DNA of 64,000 nt, taken from NCBI RefSeq assembly GCF_963678635.1, contig NC_087063.1:32130599-32194598 (forward strand), read 5' to 3'. The DNA is from Symsagittifera roscoffensis (taxonomy: Eukaryota > Xenacoelomorpha > Acoela > Convolutidae). Position 1 is the stretch's first letter. Each line of letters begins with the position of its first letter. The notes beneath the pieces were generated by a model. The model saw only the letters and a program-made list of their open reading frames with translations. It made no database searches and was not told where the DNA came from. A program made the translations under genes and the position numbers. Shown piece after piece: positions 35,903-49,297 of the stretch.

Positions 35903-38290
35903 AAAATTCTTTGTATATGGTCTTTTTATTTGAAAGAGTTTCAAAACAAAACTGAAATCAGTTGCCCTACTAAAACATTATAACGAAAACCTCATTGGTT
36001 TTTCTGCTCTTATTGATTTGAGAAATTACCTTAGATACTGTAACCAGCCTGCAGAGGATTCATGACTTCATTGTTCAAACTTAAAACTGAAACCTGGAAC
36101 GAGAAAATCAGTGAATTTTTTAAATTAGATCGTGAAAACTGTGACAAAAAATGCAACAAAAACAGTTTTTTTTTAACTCTAAGCTAATTTTCTTTGCTCC
36201 GATTGACTATTTGTGCATTCCATCAGCTTTACTTTTAAATGCGAAAAAAGCTGGTAGTATAATGTTGCATAAAAGTAGTTGTCGTTCACACTATAGCTTT
36301 GTTTTGCATTTCTGTTAACAATTTAAACAGAAATGACCTTGCCATAAATGCGAGTTGTTAAAATGATGCAAGTCAAAATCAAGCAATTTTTCGATAAACG
36401 TCAAATGCTCTCAAGTATTTGCACACTCTTCGGTTAAAGTGGCCTAATCATCCAGACAATTCCAATCGGTACAGAAATCTTGAAAAGGTTCTATTATGCC
36501 ACAGAGCTGACAAACTTTCCATTTTAGGTTCATTTTCATTCTTAAACCTATGACACGATCGCTGTTTTCAGCTGTTTTTGGGACTATAAAAAGAAAAATA
36601 AATGCTTCCCTAGCCTCTGTGGAATCAGCTTTTTCCACATTCTTGGGTGTTTTTTTTTAATTACCACTTTATGAACTTGTGGCCACTCGCTGCGTCGAGA
36701 TATTTTAGATTTCGTATAAAGGTTATTTTTTGCAAAATAACAGTCACTTTCAACATGCTAGGGTGAGCTACGTTGAAATGATACAACTCTCCTGTTTTAA
36801 AAATGCAATTGAAGATAGCGTTTGAAGGCCAGAGATAACTCGTGATTTGTTTCGTAGGTCCCATTGAGTCACGTTCATTGCTTTTAATCATGTGAACCTT
36901 GAGGAATAGAAGAAACAACCAATCAATGTGCTCTGGAGAAATTGTTTTTAAAAGGTTGAAGAGCAATTTCTCAAAATCTAACACCGTTTTTCAATCGGGC
37001 AGTTTGTGACCTAATCACTGAAAGCCTGAAAAAATCGTAGCTTTTATCCGTTTGGTTTGAATGAAAGCGGAAGGCGGTTGTGCAAGCTGGATCGATAACA
37101 GATACACTAACATGAAATGAATATAGCTAATAGATAATTTTAGGACAAAAAAAAAACAAATCACATAGGCTAACAAGAAAAAATGATTTTTCCAAATTCT
37201 CAGCGTTGTGGGATCACTCAAAAAATTGGTTTGCAGTGATCATAAGGTCCACTTTCATATAATAATCTCAAAATTTTGCGCAATGCGGTTGGATGGCATC
37301 ACGTTTCCTAGCTGCTTTTGTGTTTTTATTCTTGGAGTGCAAATTGAGTGGTCATATCATTTGCCACTGCCAAAATTCGATTTAAGTTTCTCGCTGAGCT
37401 CTTGTGAAAGCTTGATGGCTTTTCGAGCATCTAAATTTTCGCCGAAAGACCAACATTGTACCATTTCGTGATTTTTCTACTGGGAGATGTTCGACATTTT
37501 TGTGTTTGGTATGTTGAGCAGATCTTGTTTTTATCAGTTTAATTTTTTGTTTGAAAAGAAAGTCGGGCAAAAGAATTAAGAGTGGGCTCACAATTAAATT
37601 AGATTTTCAAAAAAATTGTTTGATGTTTTATAGACTAGGACCGTTGGTCGTCATATAAAACTTTGTGGCCATCGCGATTTGTACATACTGGTCATCCATT
37701 GATGACAACAACCCCCTTCCCCGATCAACATCATTTCCTGCCATTTTTTCCCAGTCTATTGAGGTCACCGGGTGCCCTGATATCCAATTTCAAGCGTCAT
37801 GAGTCCCGTAAGCGTCTTCTTTCCTGAACTGGCGTGTTATCATCAAACATTAAACTTCCGCACCCCAAGTTTAAATTATTCTTCATCTTGGGCTTTTCTT
37901 CTTTGTTCATATCGAATATTTTAACCCGCATCATAGTGGATATATGTACACTAATTAGCCTTAGGTATTTTTTAGCTTGTACGATCTACTTTAGAGACGT
38001 GTTTCTTTTCTGCTTCTTTTCTAAATGGTTCAGTTTACGTGTTCTGAAAAAAGAAATCTGTACTTTTTTGAAATTAACGAGGATTGCGGAAAAAAAAACA
38101 AAAAATATATATTATTATGTTGCTCTTTGAAGATTATTTGTTTTGCTCACTTTTGATCACTTATATGATCATTTGAGAAATATAATATGATATAAGCTGG
38201 TAAAAAGGTTCGAGTTTTCCAGAACTGGCGTGAAATTTCTCAATTTAAAAAAAACGCTAATGGCAACTTTTCAAGTTTTTTTTCAAATCT
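35903..38290. other. Intergenic, no gene recognised
   Basis: Minus-strand frames at 36638-36444 and 36984-36661 are open for 64 and 107 codons but have no recognisable domain. The stretch may hold unidentified transposon debris. Confidence 0.35.
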
Positions 38291-40510
38291 GATAAAAATT
38301 TGTATTTAAACGGTTACGGCAAATTTTCACAGCCCAGTTTTTTTTGTTTTTTGAGTGAATTATTTGAAATTTTTGTTGATGCATTGAGGAACTTTGTCAG
38401 ATAGTATAGGTGGCTTATGACAATCGCATTCATTGGCATCAATCTGGTAGTTATTGGTAACGGCTTTTTAATGGAGTGTAAATTTTTATCGACATATGCC
38501 ATTTTTTATAGTATAATTTTAGTTTCCTGTTGAGAGTTAAATCTTTGATTGATTGCAACTCCATGATAATTGACGAATGGTTCTTCTTCCATTAGTTCAT
38601 TTGTGATGCAAATGAACCTTTTTTTGTAGTCTTACCTAAATTACTTAATATAGTGAAATCCGTTGTTTTAGCATTCAAATTTTAAAAATGTGTTATGAAA
38701 TCTCTTGTAAAACGTCACAACTTTCTCCAAGTTGATTGATAGCTAGTTCTGTTTTTTCGTTATCAATAAAGAGCCTTGTATTATCAGCTTATTGATCGAC
38801 TCTGCAGTAATTTGGTAATTGTTGCTTCAGGTAATTTGTTTATAAGTTAAAGTTGAGTGATCTAATGACTTTATCTTGCGGCACGCCTTAAAAAAGATCA
38901 ATCTAGTCTAATTGGGCATTATTAATTTTTAATTTTGCTGTTGACGTCCCACGAACTTTTCAATCAGATTAATTGAGCCTTTTTAGAAATCTATGTTGTT
39001 ATGTTTAGATTTTAGAAAATTGTGAGTGACTGATTCGAATGCCTCTGAGAGACCAACAAGGGATGCAGCAATCTTTTTGTTATCTCATTTGATTTTCAAT
39101 GTGATTCAGTACAATTCATCTATGCTTGAGTATGATGCTCGCGAAAAAAAATTGTTTTTTAATTATACGGTTATCCTTCAGGGGTACTCGTTCTTTTGTC
39201 ATTGCCACAGTGATTGAAATAGGTCGAGTTTTTTTGACATTTTTTTTTGCATTTCGCACGCAAGTGTAACCAGAGCTGTTTTTTTTATTGATCGGAAATT
39301 TTCTAAACTAATTACACCCATTGAAAAAAAAACGAGGTGTTTGCATATGCTTTTTCCACCGTCTTCAAGTGCCATGACTGGTATATCACAAGGAAATGAT
39401 TATTTTTATGTTTCTAATTTCTTTCTCACCTTCTAATGATGTAATAAATCTAAAAACAAAAGGTTTATAATCAGGTATTTTGTTTTCGAGGAAAAGTTGT
39501 GCTCCAGAATTACTAATGTTTATAAAACTTTTAAAAAACCTTACTTATAATTAAAACTTGTACCTTAAAATGTAAACCAGTTTATAGCTGTCAGAAATTT
39601 CAGATCAATGTTATCTTAATTGCAGCTTATGTGAATTTTTTGTTTTCTTGGCGTATTTTCAGCAGTTTGCTTTTTTTTGGGTTGTTGAATAATTTTTTGA
39701 TGAACGATTAGTCTTCTATTTAATTTTTTAATTATCTGTTTTAATGCAGCTGCTTTTGCTGGTCTACAAGATTTAAACAACCGCAATTTTTTTTATAACA
39801 GAATTGGAACCTCTTTCCGGGATCCAAATTAATCAATTGCTTATTGATTTTTTTTCTATTTACTGCTTTTTGCTACTATATCGGTGACAAATAAAACAGT
39901 AAAACAGCAAAATGATCATTTTTAATAGAGAGTTTAATACAAAAGATTTTTTTGATGTATCAAATTCAGAGCTATCCCTGATTATGTAATCACTTAAGCT
40001 CATTGAATGATTTGGAAGACTTTTGTTTTCAACTTCAATATCCTATGGCACTGAAGATTTCTGTTCCTAGTGACACCCTTTCACTATGAACGAAATATTT
40101 TCATAAATTTCATCTCTGGTATTTGGATCTGCTATCAATTTCGAATGCAATTGTTAGATATCATTATAATCACATAATCATTTTTCGACTTACAGATTCA
40201 TTCCTTGTTCCTATCGGGTCTAAACTTGACAAAATTTTTATTTTCTAGAGCCCATAGGCTGTTATTTTTTGTTTCATCTATTGTATAATCACTTAGTATC
40301 TTGACTAGATTTTTCAGTCTTGTTCTTTTGTTGCCTAGACTTCGGCAGTTCAAATATAAAGTTTTTAAGTTGTCCCTATTGGGTATCTTTCTTATTCTTA
40401 TCAGATTATTATTTGTAAGTTTCTCGCCCAAACTTGTCATAAAAAGAATGCTTAATTTGTCAAAAAAAATTTCAAAACATTGTTCCTGGATATTTGCTGA
40501 GATTGTACTG
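38290..40510 (-). pseudogene. Decayed LINE (APE endonuclease and reverse transcriptase)
   Basis: The front, near 40360, reads LKTLYLNCRSLGNKRTRLKN, matching the first endonuclease strand of the other LINEs here. Downstream on the minus strand are broken RT blocks: GLSEAFESVTH near 39040 (the LSKAFDSVDH block), a GVPQ block near 38885 and a LFNLYINDL/YADD-like region near 38800, with frameshifts and stops. A decayed 2A motif precedes the endonuclease at 40481-40504. This is a long-dead copy, clearly older than the element at 1-2899. Confidence 0.7.
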
Positions 40511-41395
40511 CCCCCGTTTGAACGAATATTGATACCAGTTGATGAAGCCTTACGCGTTCTGTTATGCTGGAGCCTATAAGTAAACTTTGGGTCTCATCAG
40601 AAAATTTGAAAAGTTCGATCTAACTGACATTGTTTGATGGTAAATGTCGGCTGAAATATTTGATGTCGTGGATGTTGTTTTACACACTTCTTCCCGTCTG
40701 GACCCTGTGTAGTTGTTATGAAAAGCATTTTCCTGTAGTCTCCTTTTTGCACACAAATGAAAGTTTTTTCAAGTTTTTATTTGTTTTTTGATCATTTTGT
40801 CCATTTTTTTTACAGGTGTATACAGATGAAAAACAAAGATGCAAAGGACTCAGAATCTAATCTAAAAATTTTAGAGCAAAAATTTTGTTGAGAGAACAGT
40901 GGTAGAAACATTGTAAGTTTCAAGTAGAATTGTAGTACATTGATGGAAAAATGTGATAAGAGAGAAGAAAACATTTAATTATGAGACAGAAAAAGAAATC
41001 AGAAGATTTGTAGAATTTCGAAAAAATTTCGTTAATGTGAATTTGAAATTATCAGTTCAAACGTTTTTGCACATTTTCGGCATGCTCAGGATTCTAAAAA
41101 ACAATTTATGGAAAACAATCAACGATCACGACAAAAATTCAATCATAATCTAAATCTCATATCGACAAATTTTACCAATGAAATTCAAACAACTGTTGTT
41201 ACGTAATCAATTACATCATTATTAAACAATTGTTTCCTTAAATTTTTGATTAATTTTAGCTTTTCATTTTAATTTTTCTCTTTACACAATTTTCTTGAAC
41301 ATGTTATTTTTCAACTATTTTTTTAAAACATTTTTTAGCAATGAAGAAACACAGACTACAACTTTGGATTGATCTGTTTGCTTCTTATCTTGGGT
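40511..41395. other. Intergenic, no gene recognised
   Basis: Possibly decayed 5' sequence of the neighbouring LINE. No feature can be supported. Confidence 0.35.
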
Positions 41396-41399
41396 GTAA

Positions 41400-43335
41400 G
41401 TAATTATTGCGTGTTGCCAATTTGAACTTTGTTTTTTGTTTTTAATTCAAGCCTACCACCATTTGTACCACATTCCTGCAAATGATTTAACACAGGCGAG
41501 TTCTCCATACGGGGTTCCTCGATCCTAGTGGCTATATTGGACTGTCTTATTAAACTAGGGAGAATTATATCCGCAACGATTAATCTTATAATCCACTCTA
41601 GAACTGAGTTTTTCAGGGAAGGCAAGCAAGTTTTATATTTCTTTGAACTGAAAAAAAAAATGAGCACTAGTCATATGCTGCACTTTGAATGCCAGCATTG
41701 CGATGGAACTCCTCGATATTACACCGTTAGAACGGGCGGTGCGTCTTTCCGCGATGTATATAATTGAAGCAGAAATGTCTTGAAATTTTTTCTTCAATTT
41801 TTTCACGTAATAATCGTATAACTCTCCCATCTCACCTTGTCACCCCAAAATTGATTATCCAACAACTGTTTTTGATTAGCACCCAGCAACTCATTGCATT
41901 TCTCTCAAATTGAGGTACATCTAAGCACTCGATGAACTGTTCCCTCATATACTTTTCTTTTGTTTTGTAAGTATTGCCTTTGATTATCTGGTTTGTTGTA
42001 AGTAGACTGTGAATTCGAGTGCATTTAGTCGCTGCCTGTAAATCAACCTCTGCATCACCACTTACAGTTTTCACAATATCATCAGGATACCCTAGAAAAA
42101 CTTTAACAGCAACATCAGTTCGTATTTTTCACACACTTTTATGACTAGCAATACCAGATTGTTTTAGAAATGTTTGCATATTCGGATTCTGATAAATTTC
42201 CATAGTTAACGTGATTGCCATTCAAGCAAATTTCGCATTCAGCTTTTTTTGTTCTCTAGGTCACTTTTTTTGACATTGAGGGAAGACTCCATATTGGTCT
42301 AATACTGGATTGCTGAAAAATGGTTACACCCTTTTTAACGCAGGTTTGTACGCTTTTAGCCACAAATTGGCTAAAACGACAGCAAGGGAAGCCTCTATAG
42401 GTAGACCGTTTTTTTTGTATCTAACAGAGGTTGTTGCATTTAAATTGTACTCTACCTTCTGCCATACTTAACAGTTTTTTCACTTTCTTGTTTGTTATTT
42501 CTCGCGGCGTAGTTTGTTTGCATACTTAATTTGTGCTATTTCAAACTCTTCATTAAGCGGGAAATTTGCATACTGACTTTTCACATTAAGTAAATTATAT
42601 TCTCATCGGAGTCCAATAAAGTTTTTTCCAGGATTTTTGGCGTTCGTTACAATGTTTTCCATTTCGGTGTTGGTTACATTATTTTCGGCCTCGATTTGAA
42701 AAAAAATGTTTTGCAAATATTTTATTGAGATAATCGTATGACCCACCAGTCAGGGAAAGAAAAGGTCGAAGAGGCGTCCCCTCTTTGTAGACCTTTGCCT
42801 AACCATACATCCGTACAACCGGGCAGGTTACACCCAGTTGATCTCAACCTAGTGTAGAGTGCATCACCGATCTCATCTTTCTTATTCATGGATAGCAGTT
42901 CTTCTTTGAAATTTTTTTAACTTTCATGAAATCACACTTCGGGAGATGTTTTTGTCCACTAAATTGCACTGACTGCGAAACCTTATGCAGTTTTGCCTCA
43001 TAAAAATTCTTCCACATTGCACAAAAACCTACACCCTTATCCAATGGTAGGTCCAGAAGACCAACGTGCTTCAAAAACTTTCTTGTTTCTTCAATTCGTT
43101 TGTCCGAAGGTGTCTGTTTTACTCTTTCTGTGTAAATCATCGCTTCAATCGCAAATAAATTTTCTCCTGGTACCCTATGTGATTTCAGTTCTGACAAAAA
43201 AAATATCAATATCAGCAAGGAATTGAAGTTCATTTTATCACCAACTCGATGTTTTCCTCCGAAACTTAAAACTTCTTTTACCCATTGTGGCATTTCTCCA
43301 CCATTATTTACCAATCCTTCTTCCTCGCTTGCCAT
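41400..43335 (-). pseudogene. Penelope-like retroelement, decayed
   Basis: An open frame from 43335 to 42886 (149 codons) contains PQWVKEVLSFGGKH, FLSELKSH, QTPSDKRIEETRKF and LPLDKGVGFC. These match the region before the RT in Penelope-like elements, where LDKGxGxxxM is typical. Beyond it, after stops, come LYTRLRSTG near 42850 (the RLRPTGSxPxxxYGLxKVHK block) and NVKSQYANFPLNEE near 42585 (the SLFTNVP block). The last RT sign is LPIEASLAVVLANLW near 42370 (the MGSPLxPxLANLxM block). A C-terminal GIY-YIG endonuclease was not recognised. Confidence 0.72.
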
Positions 43336-45040
43336 TGTTACGTTTTCTGAAGCCTTTTTTTTGTAGACATCTTTTTTTGCTTGGCTCTCAAGAGCTTAAG
43401 TTGAAATGCGTGCACCAATTGATCCAAAAAAATACATTCTCCGACAAGCGAACTCCCAAAAAATATGGTATAATATCTGTTTTAATGCAAATTAACAGAA
43501 TTTAAATTCTGTAGAAATTGTTACATACATTACTTAGGTTATTTAAAAAGTCTAAGACAAGTTTTCTTGTCAGTTTTTGATTTATAATCTATTTTAGGAA
43601 AGGGTAAGACAAAGCTATTGCACTCAATCTCTCTGCAGGCCACGAGCAATTAAACTCACGGGACACTCAACAAGGAAAAAGATTACAATCACTGCTTATC
43701 CGAACAAGGTCTGTCTTTTTGATCCGGATCTTCCCTTCCGGGTTACCGCAATGTTTGGGATTTTGCTTTGCGGCCAACTTGCGAAAGCTTCTTTCTCTTT
43801 ATTCCGTTTTTCGAAAACAAACGGCTGAGGATTGTGGTGGTTCACAACCATGCGCAGCGACTTGATTTCCAGTTCACTGGAATGGATGCAGCTAGAGATA
43901 TTGGTCTACCATATCGGGGGTCTGTCTGTTGCTCCTAGAGATCAAGTTCTTTGTAGCAGCAACAATGTTGATATCTGTTTTTCAGAGATCCTGGAATATG
44001 TCCGGTATCCCCGTTCGTCTGCAATAAAAGATGGCCTTCTCAATCAGTTCTGGTTTCGACAGCAGATTATCAATGATTTCGGCCAAGGGTTAGGGTCTGT
44101 ATTCATTGTTCTGTGACTAATTATGCCGTGCCAGTGGATAAGGTCTTTTCGCGACCAGTGGTTGTTATTCAAGCAGTATCCTTAGATTTTTTTCTCGATT
44201 AACCGTGTTTGGGTTCAAAGACAGCCTGTTATTTTTGTCTTAAATTACTTTTGTTACTTTTGTTCTTAAATATTGATGTTTTTCAAACTGTGTCAAAGCA
44301 AACTGGCAGTGGCCACCCTAGATTTTCCAATTAAAATAAAATAGCCAAAACAAATGTTAAATAACCATAAAAAAAGAGCTTTAAAAAATCAAAAGTTACT
44401 CTAAAATTACTTCGAATATATCGCATCGGGTTCTTAAACTCCTTGTGCTTAAAAACTTCAGCCAAACATTGTTTCGCTGTTACCTTTTAAAGTAAAATCA
44501 GTAAAATCAGTTATCGTTAAAAGTTTTTTTTTCTAAGTCTGACCGAATATTTAAGTGAGAATTCAAAATTGTCCATTAGAATGCTTTCGCACACCCTCTT
44601 GCATCATCAGAATTATAAAATAAATGTAAAGAAAACGATCAACAATCGAGACAAAATAGATATTACAATTTAAAAATCATTTTTTACAGAATTAACCAAT
44701 CTATTTCGAACAACTGTTATTACGTCTTTTCTTTTAACTATAATTTAACTATAAAAGAACAACTTTTCTTCTAACTATAATTGTTTTACAAAGCGATAAG
44801 CTGTTACTCTTTGCCTTAACTAGCTTATCTGTCATCAGCTTCTGCGATAACGATCAATTTGTAGCTTATGAGGTACTGAATAAAAGAAAAGGAAAGTCTC
44901 TTTTTCCATGGGTTGCCACAATATACTCGAACAAACATTATTGCACTATACTTAATAATATAAGCTATTACTATTACAATAATTATATAAAAAACACGAG
45001 CAAGACTTATAAAAAACAAGATAAGTCCCTTCATAAAACT
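43336..45040. other. Intergenic with a GC-richer island at 43600-44150
   Basis: Most is AT-rich filler. From about 43600 to 44150 the base composition rises noticeably and a plus frame (43832-44116) is open for 94 codons, but no family was recognised on either strand. Confidence 0.35.
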
Positions 45041-45079
45041 CTCCTAACATCAAGGGATAGCCACCCAAATCCAGGACCC
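45041..45079 (+). other. 2A-like motif, degenerate
   Basis: The frame reads LLTSRDSHPNPGP immediately before the endonuclease. The terminal NPGP is intact; the D-V-E positions are changed to D-S-H. LINE 2A variants with HPNPGP endings are known. Confidence 0.6.
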
Positions 45080-47165
45080 TTCATGAAATTCAGTCAAATA
45101 AAGAAAAAACTGGAAAACTACAACAACAACTTAAAAGTACTACATCTTAATTGCAGAAGTTTAGCTAGAAAGCGTTCAGATCTCAAACAACTTATCAAAA
45201 CTTTTAATGGTAATACAGTTTTCGAATTTTCCGAGACATGGTTCAATGATACAAATGACGATGGGATAAAACTTATGAATCAAAAAAAAATTTAAGGGTG
45301 GAGAGGTCATGTTATTGGTTCCTAAAAAATTAAACCCAAAAGTAAGACATGACTTAAACAACATGCACAAAAAGTATGATAGCATCTGGATAGAATTTAA
45401 AGCCGGACTCAACAAAAATGATAGAGCCACTCTATTAAACCTAGCCTACAATCCTAATAGGAACAACAAAACAGACTTCTTATAAGATCTAGCCAAACCA
45501 ATTGACCATGCACAGTCATTTAATTCAAACCTAATTCTACTAGGTGATTACAATCTCAACTATCTCAACAAAGTTGACAAACAGTCTTTGGATACAATCC
45601 TAATACCATATAATCTGGACGTCACTAACAAATTAACACCTACTCACTCAAAAGTACTAATTGACTATATTATCACCGACCTAGGCATAAAAGATCAAAC
45701 AAATAATTCAATAGTATTCACACCACCAATTAAGACCGACCACCAAGCAACAGCACTCATTACAGAACTTAAGCTGAACAACAATGAAAGACCAATCAAA
45801 CGTAAAATATAAGACAAATCCAGTTACTCCAATTACAAATTCAAACAAAAACTATCAGCTATAAATTGGAGAAAATTCTATAGCATTATTAATCCCGAAA
45901 TAAAGCTCGACATCTTCACATCTAACATTGCTGACACCATTAAAGAATGTGCCCCACAGAAGACTATTTTCATTCGCAACGACAAACCAAAGGTAAACTA
46001 CCAAGATGATAAATTTATATCCCAACTGCTTAACTCAAAAAAAAGCGAACGCAAAAAAGGAGTATAATAAACGATACAAGAAACTCAAAAAAATCTTCCA
46101 ACCTCATTCCATTACTTAGAAACTCCTTCGGCAAATTCATAACCAATAATTTACAGATGGCGAACCTGCTCAATTACAAGTTCTCAACTCTTGGATGCTT
46201 TTATGAGAAAAATTCAAAAATCAGGCAAAATCCACCGACTTCTAGATGCAAAATTCGAAATAATTATAAATTTTCATTCCGATTCATCACATCAGCTGAA
46301 TGTAAAAGAGAAATACATAATTTAAATTGTCGAAAGGCAGCAGGTCCATCCAAACTTCCAGCCTAGGCATTGAAATATACACACATCTGACATTTCTATA
46401 CAATGAGTTTTTGAATAACAAGACATATCCTTGCAAGCTCAAAAAAGCAATTGTCACACCAATATACAAAAAAGAAGATCCAGAACTACTAGAAAATTTT
46501 AGGCCTATCTCTATAACTGGGACTCTCTCAAAAGTTTTGAAAAATTGTTATATAAACAAATCAACGAATATCTGATATCCCAAAAATTACTAAGTAATAC
46601 CCAATTTGGGTTCAGAACATCATATTCAACAATCGACGCTATTCCTTATTGCACTGAAGCATTCAGAAAAGCAATAGACAACAACAAAACTGTAGCATGT
46701 TCCTTACTCGATCTCTCTAAGGCAGTTGATTCTATTGATCATACTTATCTTAAACAGAAACCTAAATGGTTAAACATTTCCGAAGAAGCTATAGAAATGA
46801 TCAATTCCTGAATCACCAACAGAAGCCAGAAAACAATTGTTTAGAACATCGAATCCGATTGGATTGCACTTGAGCAGGGTGTCGCACAGGGCACTGTCCT
46901 TGGCCCTTTTTTATTCAATCTCTACATTAACGATCTCAACAATCAAATTGGTAAAACATGTAAAATAGTTCAACATGCGGATGATACATTACTATTCTGT
47001 GAAAATAACGATCCACAAAAAGCTATTAAAGCACTCGAAGCCAATTGCAGTCTGTTGTCAAAATATATTTTTTAGAAAACTCACTGCAATTGAATGCAAA
47101 AAAAACAGAACTCATTGTTTTCAGCAAAAAACATTCAAGGAATGAAAAGTATACTATAAGTAGTA
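45041..47165 (+). pseudogene. Decayed LINE ORF2 (endonuclease and reverse transcriptase)
   Basis: The copy begins in a 2A-like tail (HPNPGP at 45062-45079), followed by LKVLHLNCRSLARKRSDL, FSETWFND, LLGDYNLNYL and KVLIDYIITD of the APE endonuclease. The RT part has KKAIVTPIYKKEDPELLENF, LLDLSKAVDSIDH, GVAQGTVLGPFLFNLYINDL and HADDTLLF; the catalytic ADD is kept. At least one frameshift (about 45290) and several stops (for example at 45483 and 45810) disable it. The LINE ends near a G14 run at 47183. Confidence 0.83.
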
Positions 47166-47300
47166 GATGTTGGAGCTGAAGTGGGGGGGGGGGGGGTGCA
47201 TGGCGAACCCCATGTATTAAGATACGTTATAGATTTCCGGTCCGCCATGCTATGTATTAAGATTGGGTATAGAGTGTACAATGTATTAAGATAGGGAATA
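47166..47300 (+). repeat. G14 run and triple ATGTATTAAGAT motif
   Basis: Fourteen G at 47183-47196 are followed by an inverted repeat GCATGGCG/CGCCATGC (47198-47205 and 47243-47250). Three copies of ATGTATTAAGAT start at about 47211, 47252 and 47281. The last copy extends as ATGTATTAAGATAGGGAATA, shared with 60220-60239. Confidence 0.7.
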
Positions 47301-47742
47301 CCGATGGTAAGGTTTTATGGTTTGTGTGATGGTAAGATAAAGAAAAACGAAAATTTGTTGGTTTTTGTCTAATTTTTTCGCAAAAATCTCGGCGCGCGTT
47401 ACCTAATTGGGAACAGTTAATTGTTAATTACGTGTAGATTGTAGAAAAAAGGTTATGTATTTAGTTTTTTGGGGCATGGTAAGTCAATGGTAAGAGTTTT
47501 TGTGCAAAAACTTGGAGTTTTTATCAAAAAATTTTTTTCGAAAAAATTCAAAACACGATAAGATTTTGTTTAATTTGATATGATAAAAATTTATTAGATA
47601 CTTTTACTTTCTACCTATCTGAATCTATTTTGAAGCTACAGAGACTTCGAAAAAAGTCAAATTTTTGAGAAAAAATTTTAAATTACAAAGAAAGTATATA
47701 AATCACTCCATTGCATATTAAGTTTACCGCAATAATTTACAT

Positions 47743-47748
47743 TTTATT
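47743..47748 (-). terminator. Polyadenylation signal after polymerase fragment
   Basis: AATAAA on the minus strand, about 57 nt past the polymerase stop at 47805. Confidence 0.5.
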
Positions 47749-47804
47749 ATCCTGAAACCATAATAATACGACATTTTATATAACTTATTACATCAGAAGA
47801 GTTC

Positions 47805-49297
47805 TTATAAGTCCAATGGTTTTGTATGAATTCCATCATCTTGCACTTGTCTTTTAGGATAAAAATAACTCAGTCCTTTCTTTGTCTGTTCATATGTAGC
47901 AACCATATGATTTATAGTTCTGAATCCTCTATTAGTAGATGTTAAGTTGATGTCTTCTAGAACCCGCTTATTCAATCCTTTGCTGCTAAATTTGAATTTG
48001 TCTGAGTTGTTGTCATAGCAGCAATATGTCTTACTACATAAACAGAGCATTTCTGTGCACCCAAATTCTTCTTTGAAAAGTCCCGGCTCCCGCTTATCAT
48101 TGTTTTATGGATACTACAACACGTTCGAGGAAAGAAATTAGATTTTGCATCCGCCTTGAGGAATCTCTGCAATCACTCTCCCTCATTTTTTCCCAAGCAG
48201 CTCTCTTATCTGGTTGGATGCAATCGTACAAATTTTCTTCTGCAAGTGCCAAGTAAAGTGAGTCTGTGTCCATCTCCAACTCTTCAAATTTATTTACATC
48301 ACAGAACTTGTCAAAGAAGTTGTAGTAGAGTTCCAACATTCTCAGCTTTGCATACTGAAGTATGAAAAAACCAACGATGATGGGTTCTCTATGTTCAATG
48401 GTTGATTTCAACAACTCCACTTCATACAAATTTTTTTCAACTGTATTCAATCTTTTGAACAATGGTTCATTGATTGTCTTGTGAGTTTTTTCATCGTTCA
48501 GATACTTCGTGATTGTATGCCTGGATCTATCCATGATCTGATATCCATAGGAGGAATTGCCCAAGAGCTTCATTGTTTCTGCTACAACTCCTGATAGAGG
48601 GTTTTCATCTCCTTCTCTTCTAGCATCAACCACTGACTGAAAGAAATTATTAAAGCATTTCCGAGGAGAATATTCAACAAAACGATAAGTTTTGGTGCAT
48701 TGCAAGCCAAGTTCTAAATAAAAGTTGAAGAGAGGAGTTATAACTGTTCCATTTTCCAGCTTGAAACTAGATATCAACATTCTCTGAGGATGCTTTAACA
48801 TTTCGTTCTCGATCGCATAGTTTTTCATGTAATCTCCAATATCATCTCTTCCGACATCAGTATTTTTGAAAATTGGAGGAAAATTCGCAAATTTCGATTT
48901 CAGTTCATCTGGAACAACTAAGTCGCACTGAACGTAACCAAAAAGAGATCCAAGTTTTATCTTTGCTAGAAGAGAGTCTGTAGAAAGGGGTATTTTGTAG
49001 GTAAAGTGGGTTCTGACGTGATTTTTGATCTTTTCATCGGTTTTGAAACTTTCCCACCAGTCACACTCCCACATTTCTTCCACTTTGTATCATTTCTCTT
49101 TAATGTATTCTCGTCGCATATCATCCATTTCTCTCTTCTTGTTTCCTCGCTCAATATCCTGTTCTGTTAAGGAGGGGCGAGTTTCTTGACAAGAACAAAA
49201 GTGATAGTAGCATCCCATTGCCTCGAATAATGTTTTACAGTGATCACAATAACCGTCCACATTAAAACAGTCAATTTTTTTCTGTTTTCCAAACTTA
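47805..49297 (-). pseudogene. Family B DNA polymerase, C-terminal fragment (Maverick/adintovirus-like)
   Basis: This is the palm-to-thumb part of a protein-primed-type family B DNA polymerase that replicates the element's DNA. Motif B appears as KLLGNSSYG (48544-48570) and motif C as MDTDSLY (48253-48273); the C-terminus has SSKGLNKRVL and TYEQTKKGLSYFYPKR, typical of Maverick-type polymerases. Breaks: an in-frame TGA at 49090-49092 and single-base frame losses near 48157 and 48100. At about 49297 the reading ends abruptly in unrelated plus-strand sequence. The exonuclease half lies 6.6 kb away at 55.9-57.6 kb; palm motif A (DxxSLYP) is in neither piece. It cannot encode an active polymerase as it stands. 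Confidence 0.87.

Noticed and set aside
36444-36984. Two adjacent minus-strand frames as a host gene
   Set aside because: No domain, no splice context and no poly-A signal; left as unassigned.
47183-47196. G14 run as a functional G-quadruplex
   Set aside because: A single G run without spaced partners; it may be an assembly or homopolymer artefact, so only its position is reported.
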